A stretch of DNA of 29,145 bases from the NCBI GenBank assembly GCA_903819815.1, contig CAIJFC010000239.1, positions 1-29,145 of the forward strand, in the 5' to 3' direction. Both the position numbers and the translations under genes were made by a program. The notes under the pieces were generated by a model. That model was not told the origin of the DNA and made no database searches. It saw only the letters and a list, made by a program, of their open reading frames with translations. This stretch comes from an uncultured Bacteroidota bacterium. Lineage in GTDB: Bacteria; Bacteroidota; Bacteroidia; Flavobacteriales; Flavobacteriaceae. Positions within the stretch are counted from its first letter, which is position 1. Each line of letters starts with the position of its first letter. This document shows positions 1 to 8,437 of this stretch, one piece after another.

Positions 1-1144
1 ACTGATTTAAATTAAAGGTAAATTGCTCTTCAATTCCTTCACCATAAGCAATTTGGAAATAATTACACAATTTAATATACATACTTTTTAAGAAATCTTT
101 GTCTGGTAAAACAGAAATAAATTGATTTTCAGCATTCAATTTATCATAGGAACTGGTCAATAAAATGGCATAAGCTTTTTCTTCGTTTCTTCCAGCTCGT
201 CCTGCTTCTTGATAATAATTTTCTATATTTTCAGGAAGTTGAATGTGAATTACGGTTTTAACATTTGCTTTGTCAATTCCCATCCCAAATGCATTTGTGG
301 CAACAATTACTTGGGCTTCTTCCGACATCCAAAGAGCCATATTCTTTTCTTTTTCCTTGGCAGATAACCCTCCGTGATAATAGGTTGCTCGAAATCCCAT
401 GGATTGCAATTGCGATGAAATATCCAAGCATGATTTTCTGTTGCGAACATAGATTATAGAAGGTTCTGGATTTTTTTTCAAAATTTGTTCCATTTTGAAA
501 AGTTTGTCTTCGGCTTCAGTAACAAAATAAGCTATATTTTCTCTTTTAAAAGATTTTTGGAAGATAGTGGTATCTTTTAATCCTAATTGTAAAATAACAT
601 CTTCTTGCACTCTTTTTGTCGCAGAAGCAGTTAAAGCTATGAATGGTATTTTTGAAAAATGTGGTTTTAAATTTGATATCTTTAAATAGGATGGTCTAAA
701 ATCATGTCCCCACTGAGATACACAATGTGCTTCATCAATTGCGATCATAGAAATGGGCAATTGTTTTATTCGATCTAAAATCCATTCCGTTTGTAAACGC
801 TCAGGTGAAAGGTAGATAAATTTGTAATTCCCATATTGACAGTTGTCTAAAAGTACGGAAATTTCATCCGATTTTAATCCGCCAGTTAATGCTATCGCTT
901 TAATATCGCGACTTTGTAAATTTTGAACTTGATCTTTTATTAAAGCTACCAATGGCGAAATTACCAAGCAAATACCTTCTTTCATTAAAGCTGGAACCTG
1001 AAAACAGATCGATTTTCCTCCTCCTGTTGGCAATAAGGCAAACGTATCTTGACCACTCAAAACAGAATCGATAATTTCTTTTTGAAGTGATCTAAATTGA
1101 TCGTGTTTCCAATATTTTTGAAGGATTTCTAACGCTTTTGGCAT
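1..1144 (-). CDS. recQ: RecQ-family ATP-dependent DNA helicase (3' end beyond window)
   Basis: This is the N-terminal 381 or so residues of a RecQ helicase, which unwinds DNA 3'-to-5' in recombination and replication-fork repair. The Q-motif region (F17, R18, Q21) is followed by Walker A TGGGKS at 40-45, the DEAH box at 137-140 continuing as CVSQWGHDFRPSY, and in the second RecA lobe the motif VI region QEAGRAGR. The start lies 43 bases after the stop of the upstream ATPase gene and places the Q-motif at the usual distance from the N-terminus. The reading frame stays open further upstream but offers no ATG. The zinc-binding, winged-helix and any HRDC domains would lie outside the window, so whether this is a full-length or short RecQ cannot be told. 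It is probably cotranscribed with the ATPase gene. Confidence 0.95.
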   Translation of the reverse strand, partial: MPKALEILQKYWKHDQFRSLQKEIIDSVLSGQDTFALLPTGGGKSICFQVPALMKEGICLVISPLVALIKDQVQNLQSRDIKAIALTGGLKSDEISVLLDNCQYGNYKFIYLSPERLQTEWILDRIKQLPISMIAIDEAHCVSQWGHDFRPSYLKISNLKPHFSKIPFIALTASATKRVQEDVILQLGLKDTTIFQKSFKRENIAYFVTEAEDKLFKMEQILKKNPEPSIIYVRNRKSCLDISSQLQSMGFRATYYHGGLSAKEKEKNMALWMSEEAQVIVATNAFGMGIDKANVKTVIHIQLPENIENYYQEAGRAGRNEEKAYAILLTSSYDKLNAENQFISVLPDKDFLKSMYIKLCNYFQIAYGEGIEEQFTFNLNQ

Positions 1145-1187
1145 TTGTTTTGGCTTAAATATTCCAGTTGTTACTAGTATTGCTGAA

Positions 1188-1724
1188 CTAAATTTTATCT
1201 AAGATAAAAAGAATTCTGTTATCTAAGCTATCTTTTGGAACTTCAATTAAATTGTAGCCATAATTAGTGTAGGTTTCTACTAGATGGTTGTGAATTAATT
1301 CAGACTGTTCGTAGTTTTCATATCGAGCCTCGTCACCAACATAAATTTCTTTCCAAGGCGGAAGAATAAATACTTCGGAATAGATGTTTTCACGGCAGGC
1401 AGCATCGAAAAAAGAGGGGTAGGAATCACCGATATAATGCATATAGGCTAAAACATCAGGAATTCCGCGGTCGATAAAAACCACCTCTTGAGACTCGTTT
1501 AGTGCATTTAAATATTGTTTTTTTCTACCTTCTAATAGTAATTCGCTGAAAAGCAATGGCTGTTCAAGGAATAGTTGGTCAATTCCTTGTTTTTTAGCCT
1601 CCATAGTTACCTCGCGAGAAATTTCAGGATAACAACAATATCCTCGGGCTTTAAGGCCATCGATAATTGATGTTTTCCCAGTACCTGGACCGCCAATAAT
1701 TACTTTAATTTTCTTTTGCACCAT
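1188..1724 (-). CDS. Small AAA-family ATPase (AAA_28 / NadR-kinase-like)
   Basis: This is a single-domain P-loop NTPase of 178 residues. Walker A is GGPGTGKTS at 11-19 and a Walker B-like strand reads VVFIDRG at 81-87, followed by PDVLAYMHY. That pattern is typical of the AAA_28 family, which resembles the kinase domain of NadR. Proteins of this family are often annotated as ATP/GTP-binding proteins; the substrate is unknown here. It has no membrane segment or signal peptide, so it should be cytoplasmic. It is the first gene of a short unit with recQ, 43 bases apart, with a TAAGTTTG box upstream. A link to DNA repair through recQ is only inferred from position. Confidence 0.85.
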   Translation of the reverse strand: MVQKKIKVIIGGPGTGKTSIIDGLKARGYCCYPEISREVTMEAKKQGIDQLFLEQPLLFSELLLEGRKKQYLNALNESQEVVFIDRGIPDVLAYMHYIGDSYPSFFDAACRENIYSEVFILPPWKEIYVGDEARYENYEQSELIHNHLVETYTNYGYNLIEVPKDSLDNRILFILDKI

Positions 1725-1738
1725 TAAAAAATTGGTTA

Positions 1739-1746
1739 CAAACTTA
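1739..1746 (-). promoter_or_regulatory. Candidate -7 box for the ATPase-recQ unit
   Basis: The minus strand reads TAAGTTTG, which matches the Bacteroidota -7 consensus TAnnTTTG, 14 bases before the ATPase start codon. No TTG (-33) lies at the usual 17-23 base spacing, so support is limited to the -7 element. Confidence 0.4.
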
Positions 1747-1830
1747 CTTAAAGAAATTGGTATTTAAAAAGATATTTTTCAAACAGTCATTTATTATTTT
1801 TAACCACTTTATATTTCATAATATTTACCT

Positions 1831-1838
1831 TATATTTG
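1831..1838 (+). promoter_or_regulatory. Candidate -7 box for the DUF493-DUF4290-murA unit
   Basis: TATATTTG matches TAnnTTTG and ends 17 bases before the DUF493 start codon, implying a very short leader. No clear TTG lies at the expected upstream spacing. Confidence 0.45.
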
Positions 1839-1855
1839 CTATATTTATTTTTTAA

Positions 1856-2140
1856 ATGGACAAAAAGACTACTGAATTTTATGAAAGATTGCGTTTGGAA
1901 TTGAATAACAACACTTCTTGGCCTTCCAAATATTTGTTTAAATTCATAGTTCCAAATGAACAATTTAAAATTGATAAAGTTGAAAATACATTCAATAATA
2001 TGGGCGCTGTAATAGATACTAAACTGTCAAAAACAGGTAAATACACAAGTATTTCGATTCACGTTCAAATGCAAGATGCACAAAATATAATAGACAAATA
2101 CCTTGAATTATCAACTGTAGAAGGTATAATTTCCCTATAA
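1856..2140 (+). CDS. DUF493 family protein (YbeD-like)
   Basis: This 94-residue cytoplasmic protein resembles the DUF493/YbeD family, which has a ferredoxin-like fold related to ACT regulatory domains. Visible hallmarks are the N-terminal WPSKYLFKFIVPN strand, the central stretch SKTGKYTSISIHVQMQ and a short helix ending in VEGIISL. The length is normal for the family. The molecular function is unknown. It lies 2 bases upstream of the DUF4290 gene and 5' of murA, with a -7 box 17 bases before its start, so it is probably the first gene of that operon. Confidence 0.85.
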   Translation: MDKKTTEFYERLRLELNNNTSWPSKYLFKFIVPNEQFKIDKVENTFNNMGAVIDTKLSKTGKYTSISIHVQMQDAQNIIDKYLELSTVEGIISL

Positions 2141-2142
2141 TT

Positions 2143-2865
2143 ATGGAACCAAAATATCAAAAAGAAGTAGCTAATGATGTTGTATTTAATTTAGAATACA
2201 ATTCAGAGAGAACACATCTTATTATCCCTGAATACGGCCGTCATTTACAAAAATTGATTGATCAAGCAACCGTCATTGAAGATCCAATAGTAAGAAATAA
2301 AGCGGCAAAATATATTATCCAAGTAATGGGAAGTTTGAATCCTCATCTTCGTGATGTATTGGATTTTCAACATAAATTATGGGATCAATTATTTATTATG
2401 TCCGATTTTAAATTAAATGTTGAATCTCCTTATCCTATTCCAACACGAGAAGTATTGCAACTGAAACCTGATGTATTAAATTACCCTCAAAACTTTCCTA
2501 AATATCGTTTTTATGGTAATAATATAAAATACATGATTGATGTTGCTAATAAATGGGAAGAAGGAGATATGAAATCAGCTTTAGTTAAAGTGATCGCCAA
2601 CCACATGAAAAAATCATATTTGAGTTGGAATAAAGACACCGTAAAAGACGACGTTATTTTCGAACATTTATATGAGCTTTCAGGTGGTAAAATCAATATG
2701 CTTCAAAGTTCAGAAATACTTTTAAACACGTCAGATTTGATGAGAACAAATAAAAAAATCTCGAATAAAACAAATCCGGCTGGTCCTATTATTAAGCCCA
2801 AAATTTCAAAAACAGGTAAATTAAACAATCAAAATCATAAAAATAATATTAGAAAACCATTGTAA
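2143..2865 (+). CDS. DUF4290 domain protein
   Basis: This 240-residue protein belongs to DUF4290, a family I know from Bacteroidota. It has no signal peptide, membrane segment or recognisable catalytic motif. The first 200 or so residues look like a folded helical domain, with conserved-looking segments PEYGRHLQKLIDQA near residue 30 and GSLNPHLRDVLDFQHKLWDQL near 63. The last 40 residues are a lysine- and asparagine-rich, probably disordered basic tail. It starts 2 bases after the DUF493 stop and is followed 53 bases later by murA. The placement next to murA suggests a link to cell-wall precursor synthesis, but no function is established. Confidence 0.85.
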   Translation: MEPKYQKEVANDVVFNLEYNSERTHLIIPEYGRHLQKLIDQATVIEDPIVRNKAAKYIIQVMGSLNPHLRDVLDFQHKLWDQLFIMSDFKLNVESPYPIPTREVLQLKPDVLNYPQNFPKYRFYGNNIKYMIDVANKWEEGDMKSALVKVIANHMKKSYLSWNKDTVKDDVIFEHLYELSGGKINMLQSSEILLNTSDLMRTNKKISNKTNPAGPIIKPKISKTGKLNNQNHKNNIRKPL

Positions 2866-2918
2866 AATAGATACATTTTATAAGGATTAAACTATTTCAA
2901 AATTTAGTATAATAAAAT

Positions 2919-4229
2919 ATGGGAACATTTAAAATTGAAGGGGGCATTCGACTAAAAGGGGATATCACTCCACAAGGAGCAAAAAACGAAGCATTACAAA
3001 TATTATGTGCTGTACTTTTAACCCCAGAAAAAGTCACTATCAACAATATTCCTGACATTATTGATGTCAATAAATTAATTACTTTACTTGGGAATTTAGG
3101 GGTTAAGATTCAAAGAAATTCGCTTAGTTCTATTACTTTTCAAGCCGATGAGGTAAATGTAGGTTACCTTGAAACAGAAGCTTTCAAAAAAGAAGGAGGC
3201 TCCTTAAGAGGTTCTATTATGATTGTTGGACCGCTTTTATCACGTTTTGGAAAAGGATATATCCCAAAGCCAGGTGGAGATAAAATAGGTAGAAGAAGAT
3301 TAGATACTCACTTTGAAGGTTTTATAAATTTAGGTGCTAAATTTCGTTACAATAGAGAAGATCATTTTTATGGTGTTGAGGCTCCAGATGGATTAAGAGG
3401 AACTAATATGTTGTTAGACGAAGCCTCGGTTACTGGAACTGCAAATATTTTGATGGCTGCCGTTTTAGCCAAAGGAAAAACAACCGTTTATAATGCAGCT
3501 TGTGAACCCTATTTACAACAATTGAGTAAAATGTTGAATTCCATGGGAGCTAATATTACAGGCGTAGGCTCTAATTTATTGACTATTGAAGGAGTTGAAA
3601 GTCTTGGTGGTTGTGAACATACCATCCTTCCGGATATGATTGAAATAGGTTCTTGGATTGGACTAGCCGCCATGACAAGAAGTGAAATTACTATAAAAAA
3701 CGTGAGTTGGGATAATCTCGGAATAATTCCAAATACCTTCAGAAAATTGGGAATTACCCTTGAAAGAAGAGGAGACGATATTTATATTCCTGCTCATAAT
3801 GACGGATACGAAATAAAAACAGATATTGACGGATCCATTCTAACTATTGCCGATGCGCCATGGCCTGGATTTACCCCGGATTTATTGAGTATTGTTTTAG
3901 TGGTTGCTACTCAAGCAAAAGGAGATGTATTAATTCATCAAAAAATGTTTGAAAGCCGTTTGTTTTTCGTTGATAAATTGATCGATATGGGTGCTAAAAT
4001 TATGCTTTGTGATCCACACAGAGCGGTGGTTATGGGACACAATTTCCAATCTCAATTGAAAGCGACAACCATGTCATCGCCAGATATTCGTGCTGGAATT
4101 TCACTATTAATTGCCGCACTTTCTGCAAAAGGAACGAGTACTATTCAAAATATTGAACAAATTGACCGCGGATACGAAAGAATTGATGAGAGATTGAGAG
4201 CAATAGGCGCAAATATCGTTAGAGCCTAA
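2919..4229 (+). CDS. murA: UDP-N-acetylglucosamine 1-carboxyvinyltransferase
   Basis: MurA transfers enolpyruvate from PEP to UDP-GlcNAc, the first committed step of peptidoglycan synthesis, in the cytoplasm. The 436 residues cover the whole two-domain inside-out alpha/beta barrel. Lys22 and Asn23 in GAKNEAL match the conserved substrate-binding pair, FTPD (Asp321) matches the catalytic Asp305 region of E. coli, and RGYERIDERL at 417-426 matches the C-terminal Arg motif. The mobile-loop residue that is Cys115 in E. coli is Asp121 here (PGGDKIGRRR, codon at 3279-3281). That substitution is known from mycobacterial and chlamydial MurA, keeps activity and gives intrinsic fosfomycin insensitivity. 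Last of three plus-strand genes before the transporter; only one murA is visible in the window. Confidence 0.97.
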   Translation: MGTFKIEGGIRLKGDITPQGAKNEALQILCAVLLTPEKVTINNIPDIIDVNKLITLLGNLGVKIQRNSLSSITFQADEVNVGYLETEAFKKEGGSLRGSIMIVGPLLSRFGKGYIPKPGGDKIGRRRLDTHFEGFINLGAKFRYNREDHFYGVEAPDGLRGTNMLLDEASVTGTANILMAAVLAKGKTTVYNAACEPYLQQLSKMLNSMGANITGVGSNLLTIEGVESLGGCEHTILPDMIEIGSWIGLAAMTRSEITIKNVSWDNLGIIPNTFRKLGITLERRGDDIYIPAHNDGYEIKTDIDGSILTIADAPWPGFTPDLLSIVLVVATQAKGDVLIHQKMFESRLFFVDKLIDMGAKIMLCDPHRAVVMGHNFQSQLKATTMSSPDIRAGISLLIAALSAKGTSTIQNIEQIDRGYERIDERLRAIGANIVRA

Positions 4230-4260
4230 AAATCAATTTAGGTGTTAACTAATATACATA

Positions 4261-5130
4261 ATGAAAACAAGTGAACAAACTGCTGTAAAAGCAACTTACT
4301 TTAGCATTGTTGGGAACACTTGTTTAGCAATTATTAAAGGTATTGCGGGTGTTTTTGGCAATTCTTATGCTTTAATAGCCGATGCAATTGAATCCACTAC
4401 TGATATTTTTTCATCGTGTTTAGTGTTATTTGGAATAAAATATTCAAATCGACCTGCCGATGCAAATCATCCTTATGGCCATGGTCGAGTTGAACCTCTA
4501 ATTACTTTTTTAGTGGTTGGTTTTTTAATTACTTCCGCTTCCATAATTGCCTATGAAAGCGTTATTAATATAAGAACCCCTCATGAATTACCAAAACCTT
4601 GGACTTTAATTGTTTTAGGCGCTATAATTATTTGGAAAGAATTTTCTTTTCGATTGGTAATGAAAAGAGGAATTCAAACCAATAGTTCTTCACTTAAAGC
4701 AGATGCTTGGCACCATAGAAGTGATGCAATTACCTCTGTAGCTGCATTTATAGGAATTTCAATTGCCTTGTTTTTAGGAAAAGGATATGAATCAGCAGAT
4801 GATTGGGCAGCACTTTTTGCGTCAGCTTTTATTTTATATAATAGTTATCTTATATTCAGACCTGCTTTAGGCGAAATCATGGACGAACATTTATATGAAG
4901 ATTTAGAAGCTGAAATCAGGAAAATAGCCGTAAGTGTGGATGGCGTTATTGATACTGAAAAGTGTTTTATTCGTAAATCGGGAATGAAGTTTCACGTCGA
5001 TTTACACGCTGTTGTAGATGGAACTATTTCAGTAAAAGAAGGACATGATATTTCTCATTTATTGAAAGATACTTTAAGAGAGAATATTGTGGATTTAGGT
5101 CATGTTTTAATTCATATTGAGCCCAATTAA
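4261..5130 (+). CDS. Cation diffusion facilitator transporter (FieF-like)
   Basis: This inner-membrane divalent metal/proton antiporter has 289 residues, with about six membrane helices in residues 10-205 and a C-terminal cytoplasmic metal-sensing domain at about 210-289. Aligned by eye with E. coli FieF, the transport site is E44-xxx-D48 in helix 2 (ADAIESTTD) and H151-xxx-D155 in helix 5 (AWHHRSDAIT). HPYGHGR at 70-76 is the conserved loop after helix 2. The Glu at position 44 is Asp in FieF and His in ZitB, so metal choice (Zn, Fe or Mn) cannot be assigned. It begins 31 bases after murA and is followed by a strong terminator, so it may be the last gene of the murA transcript. Confidence 0.92.
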   Translation: MKTSEQTAVKATYFSIVGNTCLAIIKGIAGVFGNSYALIADAIESTTDIFSSCLVLFGIKYSNRPADANHPYGHGRVEPLITFLVVGFLITSASIIAYESVINIRTPHELPKPWTLIVLGAIIIWKEFSFRLVMKRGIQTNSSSLKADAWHHRSDAITSVAAFIGISIALFLGKGYESADDWAALFASAFILYNSYLIFRPALGEIMDEHLYEDLEAEIRKIAVSVDGVIDTEKCFIRKSGMKFHVDLHAVVDGTISVKEGHDISHLLKDTLRENIVDLGHVLIHIEPN

Positions 5131-5145
5131 TGAAGTATATCTAAT

Positions 5146-5174
5146 AAAAAAGCGGGTTATTTACCCGCTTTTTT
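5146..5174. terminator. Bidirectional intrinsic terminator
   Basis: A perfect 12-base inverted repeat, AAAAAAGCGGGT / ACCCGCTTTTTT, surrounds a 5-base loop. Runs of A and T on both sides let it end transcription of the transporter on the plus strand and of the DUF5686 gene on the minus strand. Confidence 0.9.
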
Positions 5175-5189
5175 ATGTTTTAAAATTAA

Positions 5190-7676
5190 TTAGTCTAGAG
5201 CATTAAGGATTTTAAATCCAAAAATAACGCCATCACCAATATAACCATTTTGATACGATCTAATATAATCTAGTCTAAATAGTTTGAATTTTCCAAAACC
5301 TAAATTATCAAGTCCAATAGTATATTCGGAATATGGTTTTCTATTTGGAACAGCTAATTGATGGAATCCAAGTATTAATGTTGATTTTAATTTGTTTAAT
5401 AATGGAATTTTATTCATAATAAATCCTTCATCATTATGTTCTAAATGTGTTTCAAAATAGCTGTCGTTAGTGCTATTTGTGTAATAAGGCATAAAATTAA
5501 ATACATTTAAATAACGATCTGTACCTCCAATATGGGTTTGATTTCCGTTAAAATGACTGTAATCCATAAAAGAAATAGCACTTGCATTAAATAATTTTCC
5601 GCCTTTAAAATTCATTGCTAAGTTTCCTTTATTTCCAACATTCAAATTATATAAAATCCGAGTACTTAAGCGTTCAAATTCATATTTTCTCTCACTTCCT
5701 GCCACTGCTTTTTCAAAACCTAAGAATAGGGTAGGGTATTTTCCATTTCTAAAATTGAATTTTCCGTCGGGGCGCGAAAAGTATTTGTTTCCAAAATTAA
5801 TTCGAGCATTTAACCCCAATTTAATCAAATGATGTTCTTCAAATCCTGGGTTTACGTAGTCATTTTCATTTAATGGATTATTGGAAGAATAGGGTATATC
5901 ACTTTTTAAAATGGTAAAATCCGTAGTATTAAACAGCGGTTTTCTTTGTACGTATTCCACTTTACCATTAAGATTAATTCCATTAGCAACATCTTGACCA
6001 TAATTAATTCGAGCAAATTCTAAATTATACAACTTCATATAATTGCTTTTAAAGAAAAGGGTACTTGTAGAATTTATAAAGGAGCTAATAGGTTCGTTGC
6101 TATTAAATTGTTCCACTTTTGCGCCTCCATTAATAGTTATATTAGCATAGTTTTGATTGTTAAATTGACGAAAGAATCGACCAGTGGCTCGTAATCTGTT
6201 ATCAGAAAATCCGTAGTTAATATCCGTTCTAACTTCTGTTCTTTTTCCATTTTCTTCCTCTCGTTTATAATAACTAAAACCTGTTGACATAGTATAACCC
6301 TGAACGGTGTTAAAACTTAGCGAACTGATGTCCATTAATCCAGCATAATTGAAGCTCATTTTTTTGAATGAGTTTTTATAAGTGTATCCAAATACAAGAC
6401 TGCTAATTTTAAATTTATTATTTTTTTTATCAATTGAATCTAAATAGGTTTTTGAACTTCTAATCAAATAAATACTATCTTTTTTTTGATAATCAGTTGA
6501 TTCTTCTTCGGTTAAGGGAATAGGGCGGTTTTTATTCCAATATATAGTATCTTTTTTGTTTGCGTTTTCCTCAAAACTGAGTACTTCATTCCCAAATGTT
6601 TTCTTCTCAAATGAGTTTAGAAATTCGTAGTTGCTAAACACATAATTGAATTTTCCATTGAATTTAATTCCAAATATTCCAGCACTAAATGACAAGCTTT
6701 GAGAATTTTTTGCCCAAATTTTATTTTTAGAATTGTAACTGTAGTTTTGTTTTAAATTCATTACTTCCAAAAATTCATTCTTCATTCTATAGCCTTTAAT
6801 GTCTAAATCAATCGCATAGATAGCCCAACTATCGTCAACTATATAGATGTATCCTTCAAAAACGGGTTCTTTATCTCTTTTTGGAATGACTTTAATTTTA
6901 CAAATTTGTTGTCGATTTTCATCGAAGAAAGTACCTTCCAATTTGTATTTATAATAATTGAAAGCATTATTTGCTATAGGAGAAATCATACTATTATTGA
7001 AATCAATAGTATTATTATAAAAGTCATACATTGAAGATTCTGCAGTATTGTAACTAAAGCCGTTATTATTACCGCTTATTTTCGATGCGATAATTTTCTC
7101 TTTTAGGTTATTTGGCTTTTCATAAGATATTTTAGAAACCGTTTCGGATAAATACATAATTCCACTACCTGTTGAGTCAATATTAGCGCCCATTTGTTCG
7201 CCAAGATCAATCTTTTGACCAAATAGTTTCTTTGGAAGGTCTTTCACTTTAAATATTCCCCTGGAATAAAAATCGGCTTTAAACTTTCCAGTTTTGTCCG
7301 AGTTCTCTTTTTTGTTAGCAATAGCACTCCTTATTATTGCATTGGCTGGATTTTCCTTTTGATTGATCACCACTTCATTTAGAGTGAAATTTTCTTCAAT
7401 CATTTTTACATTTAATAGGAAGGGTAATTTTTCTATATCAATAGCTATTTTTTGCGCTTTATAGCCTAAGTATTGAAATACTATGGTGTGTTTTCCTACT
7501 GTTTTGATGTTTAATTCGTATGCGCCATTATCATTTGATGTTGTTCCATTGTAAGTATTTGCTGAAAAGATGGTTACAAATGGCAATGGAATTCCCTTTT
7601 CATCTGATACGATTCCTTTTACTTGAGCAAAACTCGAAATACAGGCTATTAATAATAAGCCGGTTATTTTTTTCAT
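5190..7676 (-). CDS. DUF5686 outer-membrane protein with CarboxypepD_reg-like domain
   Basis: This 828-residue exported protein starts with a signal peptide (MKKITGLLLIACISSFAQ). Residues 19-105 or so form a carboxypeptidase-regulatory-like beta sandwich (VKGIVSDEKGIPLPFVTIF, then NGAYELNIKTVGKHTI and VFQYLGYK), the N-terminal module also found on many Bacteroidota TonB-dependent receptors. The rest matches the general pattern of DUF5686: alternating aromatic and polar strands rich in Asn, Tyr and Phe, consistent with an outer-membrane beta-barrel. There is no TonB-type plug domain. Function is unknown; transport or surface anchoring are possibilities. It stands alone, with its own terminator downstream and 78 bases to aroQ upstream. 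Only the family assignment is firm. Confidence 0.85.
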   Translation of the reverse strand: MKKITGLLLIACISSFAQVKGIVSDEKGIPLPFVTIFSANTYNGTTSNDNGAYELNIKTVGKHTIVFQYLGYKAQKIAIDIEKLPFLLNVKMIEENFTLNEVVINQKENPANAIIRSAIANKKENSDKTGKFKADFYSRGIFKVKDLPKKLFGQKIDLGEQMGANIDSTGSGIMYLSETVSKISYEKPNNLKEKIIASKISGNNNGFSYNTAESSMYDFYNNTIDFNNSMISPIANNAFNYYKYKLEGTFFDENRQQICKIKVIPKRDKEPVFEGYIYIVDDSWAIYAIDLDIKGYRMKNEFLEVMNLKQNYSYNSKNKIWAKNSQSLSFSAGIFGIKFNGKFNYVFSNYEFLNSFEKKTFGNEVLSFEENANKKDTIYWNKNRPIPLTEEESTDYQKKDSIYLIRSSKTYLDSIDKKNNKFKISSLVFGYTYKNSFKKMSFNYAGLMDISSLSFNTVQGYTMSTGFSYYKREEENGKRTEVRTDINYGFSDNRLRATGRFFRQFNNQNYANITINGGAKVEQFNSNEPISSFINSTSTLFFKSNYMKLYNLEFARINYGQDVANGINLNGKVEYVQRKPLFNTTDFTILKSDIPYSSNNPLNENDYVNPGFEEHHLIKLGLNARINFGNKYFSRPDGKFNFRNGKYPTLFLGFEKAVAGSERKYEFERLSTRILYNLNVGNKGNLAMNFKGGKLFNASAISFMDYSHFNGNQTHIGGTDRYLNVFNFMPYYTNSTNDSYFETHLEHNDEGFIMNKIPLLNKLKSTLILGFHQLAVPNRKPYSEYTIGLDNLGFGKFKLFRLDYIRSYQNGYIGDGVIFGFKILNALD

Positions 7677-7754
7677 AATTAATTTGGTTTATTGTATAAC
7701 GAATAAATAGTGTAATTGTTACTGAATTATTTTACATAATAAGAGTTAATCAGA

Positions 7755-8168
7755 TTAGATAAAGGACTGTAGAGCCAAGTCGTAACTTTTTAATCCGAAT
7801 CCTATTATTACACCATTAGCATTTGGAGAGATATAGGATTGATGGCGGAACGTTTCTCTGGAGAATGTATTTGATATATGAACTTCAATTACGGGAGTAG
7901 AAATTGCTTTTACCGCATCGCCAACTCCTATTGAGGTGTGGGTATAAGCAGCAGCGTTTAATATGATTCCATCATAGGAAAATCCAACTTCTTGAATTTT
8001 CGATATTAATTCACCTTCTATATTGCTCTGAAAATAGTCCAATTCAAAAGTTGGATAGTTTGTTTTCAAAACAGAAAAGTAATCTTCAAATGTTTGATGG
8101 CCATAAATTTCAGGTTCTCTTTTTCCTAAGAGATTTAAATTCGGCCCATTTATAATTATAATTTTCAT
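7755..8168 (-). CDS. aroQ: Type II 3-dehydroquinate dehydratase
   Basis: AroQ removes water from 3-dehydroquinate in the shikimate pathway for aromatic amino acids, as a cytoplasmic dodecamer. The catalytic set of the type II enzyme is visible: Arg17 and Tyr22 in the flexible lid (GKREPEIYG), Asn71 and His77 (LNAAAYTHTS), His97 (EVHISN) and Arg108 (RETFRH). FQSNIEGELI at 46-55 is the conserved FxSNxEGxxI motif. The 137 residues make a compact but complete member. It is transcribed away from the first barrel gene, with 248 bases between them, and sits 78 bases upstream of the DUF5686 gene on the same strand. Confidence 0.96.
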   Translation of the reverse strand: MKIIIINGPNLNLLGKREPEIYGHQTFEDYFSVLKTNYPTFELDYFQSNIEGELISKIQEVGFSYDGIILNAAAYTHTSIGVGDAVKAISTPVIEVHISNTFSRETFRHQSYISPNANGVIIGFGLKSYDLALQSFI

Positions 8169-8263
8169 TTTTTTTCAGTAAAAATAAGAAATCTAATAGA
8201 ATATAAATTTTTATTTTTTGTTAACACTGCCAATCAGTATCCCAATTTTAGTACTTATTAATA

Positions 8264-8342
8264 GGTTATTAACCATTTTGTTGATAATCACACCCTTCTA
8301 AATCGATTGAAATTAAGCATTGTTAATAAACTTGTTAATAAC
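8264..8342. promoter_or_regulatory. Cluster of GTTAWTAAC palindromic sites
   Basis: The gap between aroQ and the first barrel gene holds GGTTATTAACC at 8264-8274, and TTGTTAATAA at 8320-8329 and again at 8332-8341, 12 bases apart. All contain a form of GTTAWTAAC. Three copies in 80 bases, two about one helical turn apart, would suit a protein-binding site, though such AT-rich words can also arise by chance. Confidence 0.3.
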
Positions 8343-8393
8343 TATAAAAATGGTTTTTAAAAATCAATCTGTTAAAATCTATAAATTTACCAT

Positions 8394-8437
8394 ATATTAA
8401 TTTTAACTTAACAAAAATGAAAAAAATTATTTTAACT
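8394..8437 (+). repeat. Duplicated leader and start region, copy 1
   Basis: These 44 bases are identical to 9151-9194. They cover 23 bases of untranslated leader and the first seven codons (MKKIILT) of the first barrel gene. Identity that runs across untranslated and coding bases points to a recent duplication, gene conversion or selection on the leader itself. Confidence 0.9.

Noticed and set aside
7725..7750. dif-like arm (TTATGTAAAAT on the minus strand) near xerD
   Set aside because: Only one arm resembles a Xer binding site; the partner arm and 6-base centre of a dif site are not recognisable.
8220..8345. AT-rich GTTAWTAAC cluster as a replication origin
   Set aside because: The sites do not match a DnaA box closely and dnaA/dnaN are absent; a regulatory role is simpler.
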